In this document: positions 60,007 to 64,000 of the stretch, piece after piece
Layout: every line of letters starts with the position of its first letter
How positions within the stretch are numbered: the first letter of the stretch is position 1
DNA from: Xiphydria camelus
Lineage: Eukaryota; Arthropoda; Insecta; Hymenoptera; Xiphydriidae
Assembly: GCA_963678675.1 (NCBI GenBank)
Contig: OY783192.1
Span: forward strand, 8,571,736 to 8,635,735
Reading direction: 5' to 3'
DNA length: 64,000 nucleotides
Program-made: the position numbers and the translations under genes
Notes under the pieces: model-generated
Database searches by the model: none
Seen by the model: the letters and a program-made list of their open reading frames with translations, nothing else
Told to the model about the DNA's origin: nothing

Positions 60007-60086
60007 CGACCCGGCCAGGACTCGAACCTGCGATCTTTAGAAGACTGGGAACGCTTCTCGCATTCTACCAATTGCGCCATCGACTC
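60007..60086 (-). pseudogene. tRNA-like sequence (Arg-UCU-like or tRNA-derived SINE head)
   Basis: On the minus strand TGGCGCAATTGG (60,079-60,068) is a pol III A box and GGTTCGAGTCC (60,028-60,018) a perfect B box, spaced as in a tRNA. The anticodon loop region reads CTTCTAA, giving UCU. The acceptor stem pairs poorly (two mismatches and a wobble of seven). Downstream on the same strand lies GAGAAAAAAAAACC and a (CT)n tract. The poor stem favours a tRNA pseudogene or SINE head over a working tRNA. Confidence 0.55.
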
Positions 60087-60658
60087 TTTGTGGTGGAAGT
60101 CGACTAAGTTATACATATAATATCGATACCTGAAAGCAACAGTACTGTGACTAGTGAGATAAAGCCGAAAGCCGATTTCGAGCTATGTCAAACGTAAACT
60201 AAATTTTAAATATTTTTGCCGAGATATCTCAGTGTTGCATTGTGTAAAGGCCGGTTTATATATATATATATATATATCTCATTAAATTTTTAAAAATAAT
60301 TTGATACTTTCTTTTTCAAAACAGTAGCGATTATGATAATTAATTATTCATTATTTATGAAATAATTCAGTACAATTTGCACTGTTTGAAACATTATTAT
60401 AATATCAATTTTGTTATTTTCTAATTTAAAAATTCTTCTATCGGGGTGTGAAATCAATTAATTGTAAATTTACAACCGCACACATCCGCAGATCAAAATT
60501 TGTAACTAGTCACAAATTGCTTTCTGGGAACAAACCTATTATTATATCAATTTTGTTATTTTCTAATTTAACACATTCGCTGCCACTTTTAGATTGATTG
60601 CATCGCGCTCAGTGCCGGTAACAGACTGAATAATTATGTAATGTGCACGTCAATGTGT

Positions 60659-60722
60659 CTCCGATCGGAGCCGGCGGCACAGGCGCGAAGTGTCGACTGG
60701 CTCCGATCGGAGCCGGCGGCAG
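60659..60722. repeat. Short direct repeat
   Basis: CTCCGATCGGAGCCGGCGGC occurs at about 60,659 and 60,702, and each copy holds the palindrome CTCCGATCGGAG. It lies in a stretch that also repeats CACTGTG/CACAGTG words (60,830-60,960). Confidence 0.7.
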
Positions 60723-61239
60723 CAAACGACGTGTTAAAAATTTTGTGAAGACAATGAAGTTACCGACATTCATGGTCGGTAAATTTACGAAGTGTGCACG
60801 TCGAAAAGGCACCTTGACTGCACTGAGTGTAACTACTGTGTCTTTACGCTGTGAACCACTCAGTGTGTTCACTGTGTAGCCACGGTGCTTTTAGTTTGTG
60901 TACGCCACGCGATCACGCCACGGTGAGACCACAGTGATGCCACTACGTGGCAGCACTGCGTGCGGCTAGCGTGTGAATCCACGCTTTGCTGTCGGGGGAG
61001 AGTTATCCATTCCTGAATTCCGGCAACCTTGAAATTCCTTCGAAATCATTCCTGCAAACATGTGACCCACCTTTTTCTGCGGTATGTATCTGTCACATCT
61101 AGCATAACATAACTCTTCGAGAGGGAATACGAATTTCATTAGGAATCCTGCAGGAGAATATGAGGTGACAATCAGTCTAAAAATATTAGGTATACAAATA
61201 AGTTATAGGACACTTTTGCAAAAATTCAAAAATTATTTT

Positions 61240-62930
61240 TGAAAAAGGTAAAATGCATTTAATCATCAATATAATCCCCCTCACTTTCAATTACCTTCAG
61301 CCATCTTTTAGGCAATTCGCGGATACCTTCCGCAAAGAAAATTTGATCTTGCGAGATAAGGAAATTACACAGGTTTACAAAAAAAAAAGTCCGGACTATT
61401 TGACCGGACCATGGTATTCCGAGGTATTTTTGCGTCCTGAATCCGATCCCGAGGTCATCTGAGCCACATCACGTCAGAAAAACGAGATTTCGAAATAAAT
61501 AAATACGGAAATGGGACTGCCCTGAGCAGCACCCAGAGCATGACTCCAAGGTTCTAAGGCCATTAGAGTCAGTGCTGAGTCCACTGTCAATATGTCACAG
61601 TGAACGGATCGCCGGAATTGGATGCCTTGACAGGGAGATCGTAATCCGCGAGATACAACGATCATGGCAACATTTTATCCACTGGGGTGGTTCTGCGATA
61701 GTCCCGGTCGAGATTTAGGGCTCCATTCCAATGTTTGGAAGGTATTTAACACCTAAACAGCTACCCTCCAACTCAACAGGTCGCTTGAGAAATTGTCCCG
61801 GGTCCAGTTCCAAAAAATGGTCATTTTAACCTCTAAATGACCTTGAAATCTCGTTTTCCTGACGTGATGGGGCTCAGATGACCTCGGGATCAGATTCAGG
61901 ATGCAAAAATACCTTGGAATACCATGGTCCGGTCAAATAGTCCGGACTTTTTTTTTGTAAACCTGTGTTATCGACCTATTTTTGGACTTCTTCAAATATT
62001 TTGAATCGCTAAGTCTGGTGAATATGCCAGGTGTTGTACAACTTCACATCCAAGAGCCATTAACGTATCCTTGACCGGTCAACCCACATGAGGCCTGGCG
62101 TTGTCATGTAGCAGTTTTACTGAACGTTTTCCTTTGACAGTAAATGGACGCTTTTGGTCAATTTCTTGGTTCAATCGTATTAATTATTGACGATAGCGAT
62201 CGTCAGTAACTGTCTGGCCAGGTTTTAGAAGTTCATAATAGAGAGTAAGCCTTTCATATCCCACCATATACACAGCATGACTTTGTTACAGTAATAATAC
62301 GCTTTGTAATATTACGCTTTGGCGTCGACGTCGGCTCGCCATGGTCAACCCAATGGTATCAGCGTTTCGGATTATCAAAATAAATGCACTTTTCATCGCC
62401 GGTCACAATTTTCTACAAAAAAAGACTTTTTTTTGTTGCTTGTTGTAAAGATTCAAACATATGTCAAGACGGCTATTTTTATTTGCTTGAATCAAAGAGT
62501 ATGGCACCTACTTTGATCCTTTTCGAATCTTCCATTGCTTCAAAGCGATAGGAAATGGTTTGTTGAATTACTCCTAGCTGTTCTGAAAGTGGTTTTTCCG
62601 TCTGGCAAGTTTTCATCCAGCAACACTCGCAGTTCCTGGTCGTCCATCTCTACAGGGGCCTCAGTACATTCACGGTCACTAACATCAAAATCACCGTCTT
62701 TAAATCTCTTATACCAATACTCACATGACTTTTATATACAATGTCGTCCCCAAGAACAGAACAGATCGATTCACATGCTTTCCAACACTTTTTCCTTGGT
62801 GGAATCCATAGCAAATGCAGTGTCTAATAAAGAGCTTATCGGTCTGCATGTTTCATTCACAGAATTTAAATATTATATCTATGACTCCCTTATGTTTCGA
62901 TACTACAAAACAAGTGCCACCATATCATAT
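61240..62930 (-). pseudogene. mariner transposase remnant
   Basis: The helix-turn-helix part (near 62,740-62,620), the D-N-A-R-P-H catalytic block (near 62,090) and the C-terminal R-W-L-K-V-I-E-S-E-G-D-Y block (near 61,290) are recognisable but lie in different frames. A 600-base TTA-flanked element splits the last third. It is not able to encode an active enzyme. Confidence 0.85.
61365..61970. mobile_element. Harbinger-type MITE inside the mariner, TTA duplication
   Basis: TTA followed by CACAGGTTTACAAAAAAAAA (61,365) is mirrored by TTTTTTTTTGTAAACCTGTG followed by TTA (to 61,970). Arms of about 90 bases include GTCCGGACTATTTGACCGGA. A 3-base TTA duplication fits PIF/Harbinger. Joining the flanks restores the mariner frame region, so the insertion is younger than the mariner. 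Confidence 0.88.
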
Positions 62931-63286
62931 TATGTGAGCGGTAACTTTGAATTACTTTTATGACACGGAATGGAAGTGTCCTAAAAATTATTTGTATACC
63001 TAATAGTTGAAAATCGATTTCTGCTTTTACTTGGTTGAAGAAGTAAATAGGACATTCCATGCCAAACCCACGCGGTTTTTTCCCTCACCCTCTTCGGTTT
63101 GGTCGCCAATATGTTCTCCTATTTTCTGAGTTAAAATATACATCCGATATTTTTTCAGATTTTTATCTCCCATAGTTTTAGTGATACGAATTTTTGAATA
63201 TTCTTTTTAATGCATAATTTTAGCAGATCTAGGAGTATTCAATTCATTGTTTATAATTCTAAGTCTATAAAGTGAATCGCTATAAA

Positions 63287-63533
63287 TGAGACTATCAGTG
63301 CAACAATGGCCTAACCTACAAATCTACAGTTTTCTTTTTAATTTTCAATTTTATCCCTAACAATAATAACTATAAGGCCACAGTGATCAAAGCAACTTTT
63401 TCATAGTCGTTCATAGATGGCAGCACCATAGGTACTTATTGCACTAACTATTATTATTGTTAGGGATAATATTGAAAATTAAAAAGAAAACTGTAGATTT
63501 TTGGGTTAGGCCATTGTTGCACTGATAGCCTCA
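63287..63533. repeat. Foldback element, arms about 90 bp
   Basis: CTATCAGTGCAACAATGGCC at 63,292 is mirrored at about 63,509-63,529. Arms continue through AAATCTACAGTTTTC and CCCTAACAATAATAACTA. A ~70-base centre contains ATGGCAGCACCATAGG. Non-coding. Confidence 0.85.
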
Positions 63534-64000
63534 AATATGAGTATGTACATGAAAGTGTTCTTTTTGAAACCTAATTTTCGATAAAAAATACCTAGACTAA
63601 AATTTTTTTACATAATAATAAGATTAAACTCTGCACTTAAAAAAACACCATCAATTTTTTCTAGTTATGTCACCTTCAATTTTTATGAAAAAATTACTGA
63701 ACATTTCCAGGGTGAAAATAAACATTTTAAGCCGGCGCAGACGTTGGGCATCATCCTTTTCCATATTTTTCTCGAATTACAAAACTTCCTAATATCTAGT
63801 TTCTTAACCTACGAGATCATCAAAATTGCCGTGAACTGTTTCAAGATATTGCTAGACTGCTTCTTTACTCTTTAAGATTCATTGAAATAATGAAGCAATT
63901 AGAAGAAAACCAAGTGAAATGACCAAACCAAATACATTCAAATCAGAATAAAAACTTACTGGATGCCTAATTATTATTACACAAAAAATAATCAGGGCCA
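63534..64000. other. No gene seen at right edge
   Basis: AT-rich DNA. I looked for the P450 heme-binding exon in both strands here and did not find it. Confidence 0.5.

Larger units (their letters stand above)
61186..63003 (-). mobile_element. Decayed mariner element with a nested MITE
   Basis: TA-TTAGGTATACAAATAA at 61,184 is mirrored by TTATTTGTATACCTAA-TA ending at 63,003-63,005. Without the nested insertion the element is about 1.2 kb, normal for mariner. On the minus strand frame pieces read W-Y-K-R-F-K-D-G-D-F-D-V, L-H-D-N-A-R-P-H-V-G (the second catalytic Asp region) and G-I-R-E-L-P-K-R-W. These are mariner transposase signatures in the right order. Several frameshifts and stops interrupt them. 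It lies 3' of the P450 exons. Confidence 0.9.

Noticed and set aside
60007..60086. Functional tRNA-Arg gene
   Set aside because: Acceptor stem pairs badly (mismatches at pairs 3-70 and 7-66), so it was listed as a tRNA-like pseudogene.
1..64000. CRISPR arrays, operons, prokaryotic promoters or phage genes
   Set aside because: Spliced genes and eukaryotic transposons throughout. No direct-repeat/spacer array was seen.

Overview
This window looks like an insect nuclear scaffold, most likely hymenopteran. It has AT-rich intergenic DNA, short GT-AG introns, a clan-3 (CYP6-like) cytochrome P450, and a tandem family of 'nose resistant to fluoxetine' (NRF-6-like) membrane acyltransferases. No prokaryotic feature is present. 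The species cannot be fixed from sequence alone.

Region 1 (1-17,000) holds no intact host gene. It is a pile of nested inverted-repeat (foldback) transposons. Main parts: an outer inverted repeat that runs off the left edge, with two insertions in one arm and the empty site in the other; a TA-flanked element carrying a 5S rRNA-derived segment; a TA-flanked MITE with CAGGGTGTCC termini; a THAP-domain pseudogene; a 1.3 kb foldback; a 3.4 kb near-perfect palindrome carrying a captured, intron-containing gene fragment in both arms; a ~250 bp satellite; and a 2.1 kb palindrome with a solo LTR in one arm.

Region 2 (17,200-54,100) is the gene cluster: five NRF-6-like genes, which I rebuilt exon by exon with consistent reading phase. 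Four are on the minus strand: NRF-A, 17,242-24,695, 742 aa; NRF-B, 28,002-31,054, 654 aa with a probably truncated C-terminus; NRF-D, 39,888-47,687, 1,906 aa; NRF-E, 50,971-54,027, 684 aa. One is on the plus strand: NRF-C, 35,544-39,581, 717 aa. Each has a signal sequence, an extracellular NRF domain and a multi-pass acyltransferase-3 domain. Several exon sizes and phases recur (236, 161, 194, 190 and 143 nt), so the genes arose by duplication. NRF-D is the outlier: a ~550-residue acidic N-terminal extension and a ~690-residue charged C-terminal tail with repeated tryptophan motifs flank an ordinary core. Small TIR elements sit in introns and intergenic gaps.

Region 3 (54,300-64,000) holds a TTAA-flanked piggyBac derivative with the transposase cysteine-rich domain, a TA-flanked pogo-like element with a small PHD-like zinc finger, the first four exons of a CYP6-like P450 (helix I present, heme-binding region not found before the edge), a tRNA-like sequence, and a decayed mariner interrupted by a TTA-flanked Harbinger-type MITE.

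The cluster most likely encodes related membrane enzymes or transporters acting on lipids at an epithelial surface, by analogy with C. elegans NRF-6/NDG-4. That function is inferred from the family, not seen in the sequence.
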